A DNA stretch of 64,000 nucleotides from Rhodanobacter thiooxydans LCS2. Its GTDB lineage: Bacteria > Pseudomonadota > Gammaproteobacteria > Xanthomonadales > Rhodanobacteraceae. Both the position numbers and the translations under genes were made by a program. The stretch covers positions 1-64,000 of the forward strand of contig NZ_AJXW01000027.1 in assembly GCF_000264375.1 (NCBI RefSeq), read 5' to 3'. The notes under the pieces are model-generated. The model did no database searches. It was not told the origin of the DNA and saw only the letters and a list, made by a program, of their open reading frames with translations. Of this stretch, positions 49,428-59,523 are shown piece after piece; the first letter of the stretch is position 1, and every line of letters begins with the position of its first letter.

Positions 49428-50189
49428 ATGCGCATTGCCTTTGTCGCCAGTGAGGTCAGTGTCGCCCAGCAGGCGTGGCGCAAACTGGTGGAGCGCTATG
49501 GCAACGTGCCGCCGGAGCACGCCGAGCTGATCGTGGCGCTGGGCGGTGACGGCTTCATGTTGCGCACCCTGCACGCGTACCACGCGCTGGACGTGCCGGT
49601 ATATGGCATGAAGCTGGGCCGGGTCGGCTTCCTGATGAACAAGCACCGGCTTGACGGCCTGCCGGAGCGGGTCGCGCGCGCACACACGGCCTCGCTGTTT
49701 CCGCTGCAGATGGCGGTCGTCGACGCGGCCGGCAACCATCACGTCGCGCTGGCGTTCAACGAAGTCTCGCTGCTGCGCCAGAGCAACCAGGCCGCACACC
49801 TGGAGGTGCAGCTCAACGATACGGTGAAGCTGCCGAACCTGATCTGCGACGGCATCATGGTGGCTACGCCGGCCGGCTCGACTGCCTACAACCTGTCCGC
49901 GCATGGCCCGATCCTGCCGCTGGACGCCAATGTGCTGGCGCTTACCCCGATCAGCCCGTTCCGCCCGCGCCGCTGGCGCGGTGCGATCCTGCCGCACCGC
50001 ACCCAGGTGACGCTGCGCGTGCTCGATCCAGGCAAGCGCCCGGTCAGCGCCACCGCCGATTTCCACGAGGTGCGCGACGTGCGCACGGTGGCGATCCGCC
50101 AGTCCGGCGGGCAGGGCGTGCGGCTGCTGTTCGACCCCGAGCACAACCTGGAGCAGCGCATCCTCGACGAGCAGTTCGCCGCGGAATGA
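49428..50189 (+). CDS. nadK: NAD kinase
   Basis: This 253-residue enzyme phosphorylates NAD to NADP. The GGDG motif is at 39-42 ([12 protein letters not shown]), followed by the conserved AFNEVSLLR and [17 protein letters not shown]. The ATG at 49428 (MRIAFVASE) fits the family and lies just past the repeat; a longer in-frame reading would translate the repeat. The protein is shorter than E. coli NadK at the N-terminus, like those of other Xanthomonadales-type short NadKs. The 5'-nucleotidase gene follows after 109 bases. Confidence 0.92.
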   Translation: MRIAFVASEVSVAQQAWRKLVERYGNVPPEHAELIVALGGDGFMLRTLHAYHALDVPVYGMKLGRVGFLMNKHRLDGLPERVARAHTASLFPLQMAVVDAAGNHHVALAFNEVSLLRQSNQAAHLEVQLNDTVKLPNLICDGIMVATPAGSTAYNLSAHGPILPLDANVLALTPISPFRPRRWRGAILPHRTQVTLRVLDPGKRPVSATADFHEVRDVRTVAIRQSGGQGVRLLFDPEHNLEQRILDEQFAAE

Positions 50190-50298
50190 ACGAGCAGAAA
50201 CGCGTGGAGAAAGGCGGGAGGTGGGAGAAAAGCCTGAGCCCGCCGTCTCTAGCCTTTCACCCTCTCCGCTCGCCCGCCCGATGCGGTAGATTCGCGGC

Positions 50299-51222
50299 AT
50301 GAACCAGCCAACCGCCCACGATCCCGTCTCCTCCACCGACAACCGCCTCGTGGTGGCGATTTCCTCGCGCGCGCTGTTCGACCTCGGCGACAGCCATGCG
50401 CTGTTCGAACGCGAGGGCCTCGATGCCTACCGCTCGTTCCAGATCGAGCACGAGGACGAGATCCTGCAGCCTGGCGTGGCCTTTCCGTTGGTGCAGAAGT
50501 TGCTCGGGCTGAACAAGCTGGCCGGTGACGTGCCGCCGGTCGAGGTGATCCTGCTGTCGCGCAACTCCGGCGACACTGGGCTGCGCATCTTCAACGCGAT
50601 CCAGCACTACGGCCTGGAGATCAGCCGCGCCGCGTTCACCAGCGGCGCGCCCACCTCCGATTACATTGCGCCGTTCCGGGCCGACCTGTTCCTCTCGGCC
50701 AACGCCGAAGACGTCGGCCGCGCGCTGGCTGCCGGCGTGGCGGCGGCCACCATCCTGCCCAGCGTTGCGCCACCGCGCATGAGCGAGCAGTTGCGCATCG
50801 CCTTCGACGGCGACGCCGTGATCTTCGGCGACGAGGGCGAGCGCGTCTCGCGCGAGGAAGGCCTGGAGGCCTTCCACCGCAACGAGACCGAGCATGCTGC
50901 CGAGCCGCTATCGGTCGGTCCATTCCGCGGCTTCCTCACCGCGCTGCACCACCTGCAGACCGCGTTCCCCGCGGAGGACTCGCCGATCCGCACCGCGCTG
51001 GTCACCGCCCGTTCCGCCCCCGCGCACAAGCGGGTGATCCTCACCCTGCGTCGCTGGGGCGTGCGTATCGACGAGGCGCTGTTCCTCGGCGGCCGCGACA
51101 AGGGTCCGTTCCTCGACGCGTTCGGCGCGGACATCTTCTTCGACGACTCGCTGGCCAACGTGGAGTCAGCGCGCAAGCACGTGGCCACCGGGCACGTGCC
51201 GCACGGCGTGAGCAATCACTAG
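50299..51222 (+). CDS. Cytosolic 5'-nucleotidase (5-nucleotidase family)
   Basis: This 307-residue HAD-like hydrolase resembles the cytosolic 5'-nucleotidase IA group. It has LVVAISSRALFDLGDSHALFE, VEVILLSRNSGDTGLRIFNAI, IAFDGDAVIFGDEGERV and the late GRDKGPFLDAFGADIFFDDS. The DGD and FFDDS acidic motifs are the likely metal site. It dephosphorylates nucleoside monophosphates by family role. No signal peptide. The gap before it holds a short purine-rich stretch resembling the family D style but too diverged to group. Confidence 0.88.
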   Translation: MNQPTAHDPVSSTDNRLVVAISSRALFDLGDSHALFEREGLDAYRSFQIEHEDEILQPGVAFPLVQKLLGLNKLAGDVPPVEVILLSRNSGDTGLRIFNAIQHYGLEISRAAFTSGAPTSDYIAPFRADLFLSANAEDVGRALAAGVAAATILPSVAPPRMSEQLRIAFDGDAVIFGDEGERVSREEGLEAFHRNETEHAAEPLSVGPFRGFLTALHHLQTAFPAEDSPIRTALVTARSAPAHKRVILTLRRWGVRIDEALFLGGRDKGPFLDAFGADIFFDDSLANVESARKHVATGHVPHGVSNH

Positions 51223-51281
51223 CATCGGCGCGGGCGCGGAGCTGTTCCGACGGACATACGTGGGTATCCAAGGGGGCAGGG

Positions 51282-52961
51282 ATGATGGCTTTGCTGGGGA
51301 GGCGCCGGCGTATGCGGCATCTGGCGACGTGGATATTTGCGGGTGTCATGTTGCTGTGGGCAACGACGGCGTGTGCACAAGTGGGATTGGTACGCCTCGA
51401 TACGGGCATGTTGGAGGGCGTGGCCGAGCACGATGTGCTCGTCTACAAGGGGGTGCCATTCGCCAGGCCACCTGTCGGTGAGCTGCGCTGGCGTGCCCCG
51501 GAGCCAGCCGAGCCCTGGCCGGGCGTCCGGCAGGCAGATCGATTCGCGCCGGTGTGCATGCAGAGCGGCACCTATCCACCCGATGCGGCGGCAGAGCCGA
51601 CCAGCGAAGATTGTCTGTATCTCAACCTGTGGCGCCCGGCCGATCCTGCGGCTGGCAAGCTGCCGGTGATGGTGTGGATCTACGGTGGCGGCCTGGAGAA
51701 CGGTTCCTCGTCGACGCCGCTGTACGCGGGTGACCGACTGGCGCGGAAAGGTGTGATCGTGGTGACGCTGAATTACCGCCTTGGCGTGTTCGGTTTCCTC
51801 GCGCACCCGGAATTGAGCCGCGAATCGCCGTACCACAGCTCCGGCAACTACGGCCTGCTCGACCAGATTACTGCCTTGCGGTGGGTGCAACGGAATATTG
51901 CGGCATTCGGTGGTGATCCATCGCGGGTAACCGTATTCGGCCAGTCGTCGGGGGCCATTTCGATCAGCGCACTGACCACATCGCCGCTCGCGCGAGGGTT
52001 ATTCCAGCGCGCCATTGCCGAGAGCGGCGGTCTGTTCGAACCGATGAGCCTGTCCGATGACTTCATGCTGCGCGGAGCGGAACAGGCGGGTCTGCGTTTT
52101 GCGAGACGCGCCCGCGGTGACTCCATCGAGGCGCTGCGCCGCATGCCCGCCGATCAACTGTTGCAGATCGGCTTCGATCCGCATCTCATCGTGGATGGCC
52201 ATGCGTTGCCTGAGCCGCCGTACGATGTGTATCGCGCGGGTCGACAGCAGGACGTGCCGCTGCTTGTCGGGTTCAACCGCGACGAGGGCTCGGGCTTCAT
52301 CGCCGGGCAGACCATCACGCGCGAAAATTTCCGGCGCGAGTTGGAGCGCAGTTTCCCGAATCTGCTGGTCAGGCTCGCTGCGCCCGATCCGGGCGATACC
52401 GACGAGACGGCGCGGAACGCAGCCGCCATGTTCCATCGCGACATGCGTTTTCGCTGGGACATGTGGACGTGGGCACGGCTTGTTTCGAGTGCGGGTCGTG
52501 CCCGGGTTTTCCTGTATGAGTTTGTGCAGGTTCCGCCGTATCGGCCGGGTGACCGCTACTTCGGCTGGGGCGCGGGACATGGCATGGAAATGCCGTACGT
52601 ATTCGGACACCTGGACCTGCAGTCGCTGGCATGGTCGGCGGCGGACCGCCAGTTATCCGACACGATGATCGCTTACTGGACCAACTTTGCTAAGACGGGC
52701 AACCCCAATGGGCCAGGCCTGCCTGAGTGGCCGGCGTTTGAACCAAAAACGCAGCAGACCATGCAACTGGCCGAGCGCATAACGCAAACGGCCTTCGGCG
52801 ACACGACCACCTTGCGGCGTCTCGATCGGATCTATGGCACGGCGCGCTTCCTGCAGGAACATTACCGCGGCATGATCGCCGGTGCCGTGCTGCTGTTGCT
52901 GGCTGCACTGGTCGCGCTGGGGAGGCGCACGCGACGCCGCATAGCGAGCCGCGCGACCTAG
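51282..52961 (+). CDS. Type B carboxylesterase with signal peptide and C-terminal membrane segment
   Basis: This is a 559-residue alpha/beta-hydrolase. After a signal sequence ending TTACAQ come YKGVPFARPPVGELRWRAPE and SEDCLYLNLW. The oxyanion loop is YGGGLENG and the nucleophile elbow is GQSSGA, with Ser222. NRDEGSGF and GAGHGMEMPY supply the likely acid and His. Residues about 532-547 form a hydrophobic helix (GAVLLLLAALVALG) followed by RRTRRRI, suggesting a C-terminal inner-membrane anchor with the enzyme in the periplasm. Its base composition is visibly less GC-rich than neighbours, which may mean acquisition. Substrate unknown. Confidence 0.88.
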   Translation: MMALLGRRRRMRHLATWIFAGVMLLWATTACAQVGLVRLDTGMLEGVAEHDVLVYKGVPFARPPVGELRWRAPEPAEPWPGVRQADRFAPVCMQSGTYPPDAAAEPTSEDCLYLNLWRPADPAAGKLPVMVWIYGGGLENGSSSTPLYAGDRLARKGVIVVTLNYRLGVFGFLAHPELSRESPYHSSGNYGLLDQITALRWVQRNIAAFGGDPSRVTVFGQSSGAISISALTTSPLARGLFQRAIAESGGLFEPMSLSDDFMLRGAEQAGLRFARRARGDSIEALRRMPADQLLQIGFDPHLIVDGHALPEPPYDVYRAGRQQDVPLLVGFNRDEGSGFIAGQTITRENFRRELERSFPNLLVRLAAPDPGDTDETARNAAAMFHRDMRFRWDMWTWARLVSSAGRARVFLYEFVQVPPYRPGDRYFGWGAGHGMEMPYVFGHLDLQSLAWSAADRQLSDTMIAYWTNFAKTGNPNGPGLPEWPAFEPKTQQTMQLAERITQTAFGDTTTLRRLDRIYGTARFLQEHYRGMIAGAVLLLLAALVALGRRTRRRIASRAT

Positions 52962-53113
52962 ATGGCCGAGCGGGCGGAGCGCCCTTTGCCGGCCCTCCGG
53001 ATTGTGCACCCGCACCGGTCTTCGGCGTCCAGTGGCACTTCCGGCGCGGCGGGCGCGTCGCGCAGTCGTGGATGCGGTTGCTGCCGGTAATCGGGTGCAG
53101 CTGTGAGGGGCGC

Positions 53114-53989
53114 CTAGATCATCCGGATCCGCTTCCACCAGCGCGTCACCTTCTCCTCGCGCACGAAGGTGAACAGGCCGGCGCCGAGGATGATCGCGAT
53201 GCCGATCGCCATCGGCCAGTCCAGTGGATCGTCGAAAAGCACGTAGCCGAACAGCACGGCCCACAGCATCTGGCTGTACTGGGTCGGCGCGACGTGGTTG
53301 GCGGGCGCTTTCTGCGTGGCCAGCATCAGCAGCACGGCGCCGAGCGCGGCGAGCAGGCCGTAGCCGAGCAGCAGGCCCCACTGGGCCGGATCCGGCCAGC
53401 GGAAGCTGGCCAGCATCATCATTCCGGCGACCAGCATCGAGCCGATCATGCCGGCGCCGTACAGGGTCACGCGCTTCTCGTGCGCGCCGGACAGGCGCAG
53501 CGCGATCATCGAGACGGCGCCGGAGAGTCCGCACACGGTGGCTGCCAGGTGGCCGATGCCGAGCACGCGAAAACCGGGCCGTAGCACCACCAGCACGCCG
53601 ACGAAGCCGGCCACCACGGCCGACCAGCGGCGCCAGCCGACATGCTCCTTCAGCACCAGCACCGACAGGATGGTGACGAAGATCGGCAGCAGGAAGATCA
53701 GCACGAACGCCTCGGCCATTGGCAGCGCGGTGAAGGCGATCACCGCCGCGATGCTGCCTACCGCGCTGGCGCCGGCGCGCACCAGCCACAGGCCCGGGCG
53801 CTGCGCCAGCACCACGTCGCGCCAGCGGTCACCGGCGCCCTTGATGAAGGGCAGCGCACTCAGGCCCAGCGCGGCACCGAAGAACACCGCTTCGTAGGCC
53901 GGCAGCGAGCCGCGCAGCGATTTCACGAACGCATCGCTGATGGCGAAGGCGGCAAAAGCCATGAAGCCGAGCAGGACACCTTTGAACAT
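53114..53989 (-). CDS. EamA/DMT-family permease
   Basis: This 291-residue protein has ten predicted helices in two EamA repeats, starting MFKGVLLGFMAFAAFAISDAFVK. FRVLGIGHLAATVCGLSGAV opens the second repeat. It ends in a short basic tail. CGGAAA precedes the ATG at 53989. It is divergent from the glutaryl-CoA dehydrogenase gene 154 bases away. The family exports or imports amino acids and other metabolites; no substrate can be assigned. An overlong reading to 54370 would run into the divergent gene and is rejected. Confidence 0.88.
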   Translation of the reverse strand: MFKGVLLGFMAFAAFAISDAFVKSLRGSLPAYEAVFFGAALGLSALPFIKGAGDRWRDVVLAQRPGLWLVRAGASAVGSIAAVIAFTALPMAEAFVLIFLLPIFVTILSVLVLKEHVGWRRWSAVVAGFVGVLVVLRPGFRVLGIGHLAATVCGLSGAVSMIALRLSGAHEKRVTLYGAGMIGSMLVAGMMMLASFRWPDPAQWGLLLGYGLLAALGAVLLMLATQKAPANHVAPTQYSQMLWAVLFGYVLFDDPLDWPMAIGIAIILGAGLFTFVREEKVTRWWKRIRMI

Positions 53990-54143
53990 GGATTTCCGGG
54001 GGGATGTGGGATGGGACGGGAACGGCGGCCGGGCCGGGCGCCAACCGCAACAGTCCGGCCGGCCCAAGCCGGGCGCAGCCGGCCTGTGCAGCGGCATGGG
54101 CCGCGCTACAATACCGGTTTTACGCCCCCTCTCCGGAGCTTCC

Positions 54144-55313
54144 ATGGCTGTCCGTCTGAATCCGCTCGACCTGTACGACGTCCGCTCGCTGCTCACCGAC
54201 GAGGAGCGCATGGTGCAGGACACCGTCGGCCGCTTCGTCGACGAGCGCGTGTTGCCGATCATCGGCGACTGCTTTGACCAGGCCCGCTTCCCCAAGGAAC
54301 TGGTGCCCGAGATCGCCAGCCTCGGCCTGCTCGGCGCCACCATTCCGGAGAAGTACGGCTGCGCGGGCATGAATGGCGTGAGCTACGGCCTGATCTGCCA
54401 GGAGCTGGAGCGCGGAGATTCGGGCCTGCGCAGCTTCGCCTCGGTGCAGAGCTCGCTGTGCATGTACCCGATCTACGCCTATGGCACGGAAGAGCAGAAG
54501 CTGCACTACCTGCCAAAGATGGCGGCGGGCGAGATCATCGGCTGCTTCGGACTGACCGAGCCTCACGGCGGCTCCGATCCGGCCAACATGAAGACCCACG
54601 CGAAGAAGGACGGCGCCGACTGGGTCATCAACGGCGCCAAGATGTGGATCACCAACGGCAACCTGGCGCACATCGCGATCGTCTGGGCGCAGACCGACGA
54701 TGGTATCCAGGGCTTCATCGTGCCGACCGACAGCGCCGGCTTCAAGGCGCAGGAAATCCACAAGAAGATGAGCCTGCGCGCCTCGGTCACCAGCGCGCTG
54801 TTCTTCGACAACGTGCGCGTGCCGGAAGCCAATCGCCTGCCCAACGTGAAGGGCCTGAAGGGTCCGCTGGGCTGCCTCACCCAGGCGCGCTATGGCATCA
54901 CCTGGGGGCCGATCGGCGCGGCGCAGGCGTGCCTCAAGGAAGTGCTCGACTACACCGCCGAGCGCATCCTGTTCGGCCGCCCGCTGGCCTCGAACCAGGC
55001 GATCCAGCTGAAGCTCGCCGACATGGCCCGGCGCATCACCACCGCACAGCTGCTGTCGCTGCAACTCGGTCGGCTGAAGGACGCCGGCAAGATGCAGCCG
55101 ACCCAGGTCTCGCTGGCCAAGTGGAACAACTGCCGCATGGCGATCGACATCGCGCGCCAGTGCCGCGACATCCTCGGCGGCGCCGGCATCACCACCGAGC
55201 ACGGCGCGATCCGCCACGCGTTGAACCTCGAATCGGTGATCACCTACGAGGGCACCGAGACCGTGCACGAGCTGGTGGTGGGCCGCGAGTTGACCGGCAT
55301 CAACGCGTTCTAG
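54144..55313 (+). CDS. gcdH: Glutaryl-CoA dehydrogenase
   Basis: This 389-residue FAD enzyme oxidatively decarboxylates glutaryl-CoA to crotonyl-CoA in lysine/tryptophan catabolism. Family-specific signs are SGLRSFASVQSSLCMYPI (substrate-binding Arg region), GCFGLTEPHGGSDPANM, and the C-terminal YEGTETVHELVVGRELTGINAF with catalytic Glu369. GGAG stands six bases before the ATG. It is monocistronic as far as can be seen. The crotonyl-CoA it makes would feed the same short-chain pool used by the dehydrogenase at 38023. Confidence 0.93.
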   Translation: MAVRLNPLDLYDVRSLLTDEERMVQDTVGRFVDERVLPIIGDCFDQARFPKELVPEIASLGLLGATIPEKYGCAGMNGVSYGLICQELERGDSGLRSFASVQSSLCMYPIYAYGTEEQKLHYLPKMAAGEIIGCFGLTEPHGGSDPANMKTHAKKDGADWVINGAKMWITNGNLAHIAIVWAQTDDGIQGFIVPTDSAGFKAQEIHKKMSLRASVTSALFFDNVRVPEANRLPNVKGLKGPLGCLTQARYGITWGPIGAAQACLKEVLDYTAERILFGRPLASNQAIQLKLADMARRITTAQLLSLQLGRLKDAGKMQPTQVSLAKWNNCRMAIDIARQCRDILGGAGITTEHGAIRHALNLESVITYEGTETVHELVVGRELTGINAF

Positions 55314-55466
55314 CGTTGACCTTCTCCGTAAGGGGAAGGTCAACGCAGCGATGGATCAGGGTGCGGGCGGAGCGCGCGGCCACTCATCGCGCAAGTTTCG
55401 CACCCTCACCCCCAACCCCTCTCTCCCGCAAGGGGACTTCCTTTGGTCGCCGACGGGAGAGGGGCT
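55313..55466. repeat. Two hairpins of the CCTCTCCCGCAAGGGG type, family E
   Basis: GCGTTGACCTT pairs with AAGGTCAACGC (55313-55346) directly at the gcdH stop. A second inverted repeat, CCCCTCTCTCCCG (55416-55428) with CGGGAGAGGGG (55454-55464), follows. The second lies in an ACCCTCACCCCCAACCCCTC context that recurs widely in Xanthomonadaceae genomes. The first may also act as a transcript end. Confidence 0.65.
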
Positions 55467-55482
55467 TCCAGGAGACGAGGCT

Positions 55483-56025
55483 TTGCACGTTCCCGACATC
55501 CGCATCGAAACCGATCGGCTGATCCTGCGTCCGCCCCGGGCGGAGGATTTCAACGCCTACGCGGCCAACATGGCCGACGCCGAGGCCGCCCGCTTCATCG
55601 GCGGGCAGCAGGCGCGTGCTGCCGCCTGGCGCGGTTTCCTGTCGCTGGCCGGGGCGTGGTCGATCCAGGGTTTCGCGATGTTTTCGGTGATCGAGAAGAG
55701 CAGCGGCCAATGGGTCGGCCGGCTCGGGCCGTGGCATCCGGTCGACTGGCCCGGTACCGAGGTGGGTTGGGGTCTGGCGCGTGCTGCCTGGGGCAACGGC
55801 TACGCGCTGGAAGGCTGCGTCGCGGCGATCGACTGGACGTTCGATCAGCTGGGCTGGAGCGAGATGATCCATTCGATCCACCCGGACAACCACGCCTCGC
55901 AGGCGCTGGCGCAGCGGCTCGGCTCGACTTGCCGCGGCCCCGGCAAGTTGCCCGCGCCGTACGAGGATTCCCCCACCGAAATCTGGGCGCAGACGCGCGA
56001 GCAGTGGCGTCGGCGCCGCGCATGA
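55483..56025 (+). CDS. GNAT-family N-acetyltransferase
   Basis: This 180-residue protein is of the RimJ/RimL-like GNAT type. It has IETDRLILRPPRAEDF at the start, EVGWGLARAAWGNGYALEGCVAAIDWTFDQLG (acetyl-CoA-binding region) and IHPDNHASQALAQRLGSTC. The start is taken as TTG at 55483 (L/M-HVPDIRIET), with AGGAG upstream. Longer readings translate the repeat. It overlaps the next gene by ATGA. The acceptor is unknown; ribosomal or small-molecule amines are family options. Confidence 0.85.
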   Translation: MHVPDIRIETDRLILRPPRAEDFNAYAANMADAEAARFIGGQQARAAAWRGFLSLAGAWSIQGFAMFSVIEKSSGQWVGRLGPWHPVDWPGTEVGWGLARAAWGNGYALEGCVAAIDWTFDQLGWSEMIHSIHPDNHASQALAQRLGSTCRGPGKLPAPYEDSPTEIWAQTREQWRRRRA

Positions 56026-56504
56026 GCCACCTCTCGCCCGCGCTGTACGCCACCCTGGCCGAGATCGTGCCCGACCTGCACGTGCATTGCGTCGATCCAT
56101 GGTGCCTGATCGGCAGCGCCGCGGCGCCGCTACTCGGCGCGCAGACCAGCGCCGCGGACCTGGACGTGCTGACCTCGCGTGCCGACGCCGAGGTGTTGAT
56201 GGCGCATTGGGCACAGTGGCGCGAGCCCGCGTTCACGCCGCCGGATGCCGATCGGTTCCGTTCGCACTTCGCCCGCTTCCATTTCCCCGGCGCGCCGGTC
56301 GAGGTGATGGGGGCGCTCGAGCTTCATGCCGATGACCGCTGGCAGCCGGTGCTGCCGGGAAAGCTCGTGCTGGCCGGGGTGAACGGCTTGGCGGTGCCGG
56401 TGCCGTCGGTCGAAGAGCAGATCCGGCTTTGCGAAAGCTTCGGCCGTCCCAAGGACCTGCAACGTGCGGCGCTGCTGAAACAATTGGGCGGGGAACGGCC
56501 ATGA
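56022..56504 (+). CDS. Nucleotidyltransferase-like hypothetical protein
   Basis: This 160-residue protein has WCLIGSAAAPLLGAQTSAADLDVLTS, which resembles the G-S...D-x-D core of minimal nucleotidyltransferases. A third acidic residue is possible in APVEVMGALEL. The C-terminus (SVEEQIRLCESFGRPKDLQRAALL) looks like that of AbiEii/LicD-like or aminoglycoside-type families. It overlaps the genes on both sides by ATGA, so it is coexpressed with the GNAT and GST genes. No function is assigned. There is no toxin-antitoxin partner beside it. Confidence 0.7.
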   Translation: MSHLSPALYATLAEIVPDLHVHCVDPWCLIGSAAAPLLGAQTSAADLDVLTSRADAEVLMAHWAQWREPAFTPPDADRFRSHFARFHFPGAPVEVMGALELHADDRWQPVLPGKLVLAGVNGLAVPVPSVEEQIRLCESFGRPKDLQRAALLKQLGGERP

Positions 56505-57127
56505 TCACCATCTACGGCATGCGCGCCTCCGGCAACTGCTACAAGCTGCAGCTGCTGCTGGACCAGCTGGGCCGCGACTATCGCTGGGTCGACGTGGACA
56601 GCGCGCATGGTGCGACGCGCACACCGGACTACCTGGCGATGAATCCGAACGGCAAGGTGCCGCTGCTGAAACTGGAGGACGGCCGCCGGCTGGCCGAGTC
56701 CGACGCCATCCTGTGCTACCTCGCCGAAGGCAGCGCCTATTGGCCGAATGGATCCGGGCCCGAGGATGCATGGCTGCGCGCGCAGACGCTGCAGTGGCTG
56801 TTCTTCGAGCAATACAGCCACGAGCCATGCATCGCGGTGGCGCGCTTCATCCGCGGCTGGTTGCCGGCCGACCACCCGCGCCAGGCCGAGCTGCCCGCGC
56901 TGCTGCAGAAGGGCACGCAGGTACTCGGCGTGATGGAGCAGCACCTGGCCGGGCGCGACTGGTTCGTCGGCGAGCGCTACGGCATCGCCGACATCGCGCT
57001 GTACGCGTATACCCACTGCGCCGGCGACGGCGGTTTCGAGCTGTCCGTGTTCCCCAACATCCGCGCGTGGCTCGATCGCGTGCGGGCACAACCCGGCCAC
57101 ACCCCGATGCAGCATCTACCGTCGTAG
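56501..57127 (+). CDS. Glutathione S-transferase
   Basis: This 208-residue protein has an N-terminal thioredoxin-like domain (MITIYGMRASGNCYKLQLLL, NPNGKVPLLKLEDGRRLAESDAI, with the cis-Pro loop and ES motif). The C-terminal helical domain contains WFVGERYGIADIALYAY. Ser14 or nearby Cys17 could activate glutathione. It overlaps the nucleotidyltransferase-like gene. The substrate is unknown; length is normal for the superfamily. Confidence 0.9.
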   Translation: MITIYGMRASGNCYKLQLLLDQLGRDYRWVDVDSAHGATRTPDYLAMNPNGKVPLLKLEDGRRLAESDAILCYLAEGSAYWPNGSGPEDAWLRAQTLQWLFFEQYSHEPCIAVARFIRGWLPADHPRQAELPALLQKGTQVLGVMEQHLAGRDWFVGERYGIADIALYAYTHCAGDGGFELSVFPNIRAWLDRVRAQPGHTPMQHLPS

Positions 57128-57185
57128 GAACCCGCTCGCGCGGCGATAACCTTCAAAGGCATCGCCCGCAAGCGGGCTCCTGCAC
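57124..57185. repeat. REP-like palindrome pair, family B, second locus
   Basis: GTAGGAACCCGCTCGCGCGG followed by CGAT (57124-57147) faces ATCGCCCGCAAGCGGGCTCC followed by TGCAC (57161-57185). It matches the element at 6919-6982 with several substitutions. It begins inside the GST stop codon and lies before the E1 gene. Confidence 0.75.
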
Positions 57186-57207
57186 AGAACCTTTCACCAC
57201 CTTGCCG

Positions 57208-59487
<2,280 letters not shown>

Positions 59488-59523
59488 CCGCGACCGGCTG
59501 CGGGCCGGCTCCGGGACAGCTGC

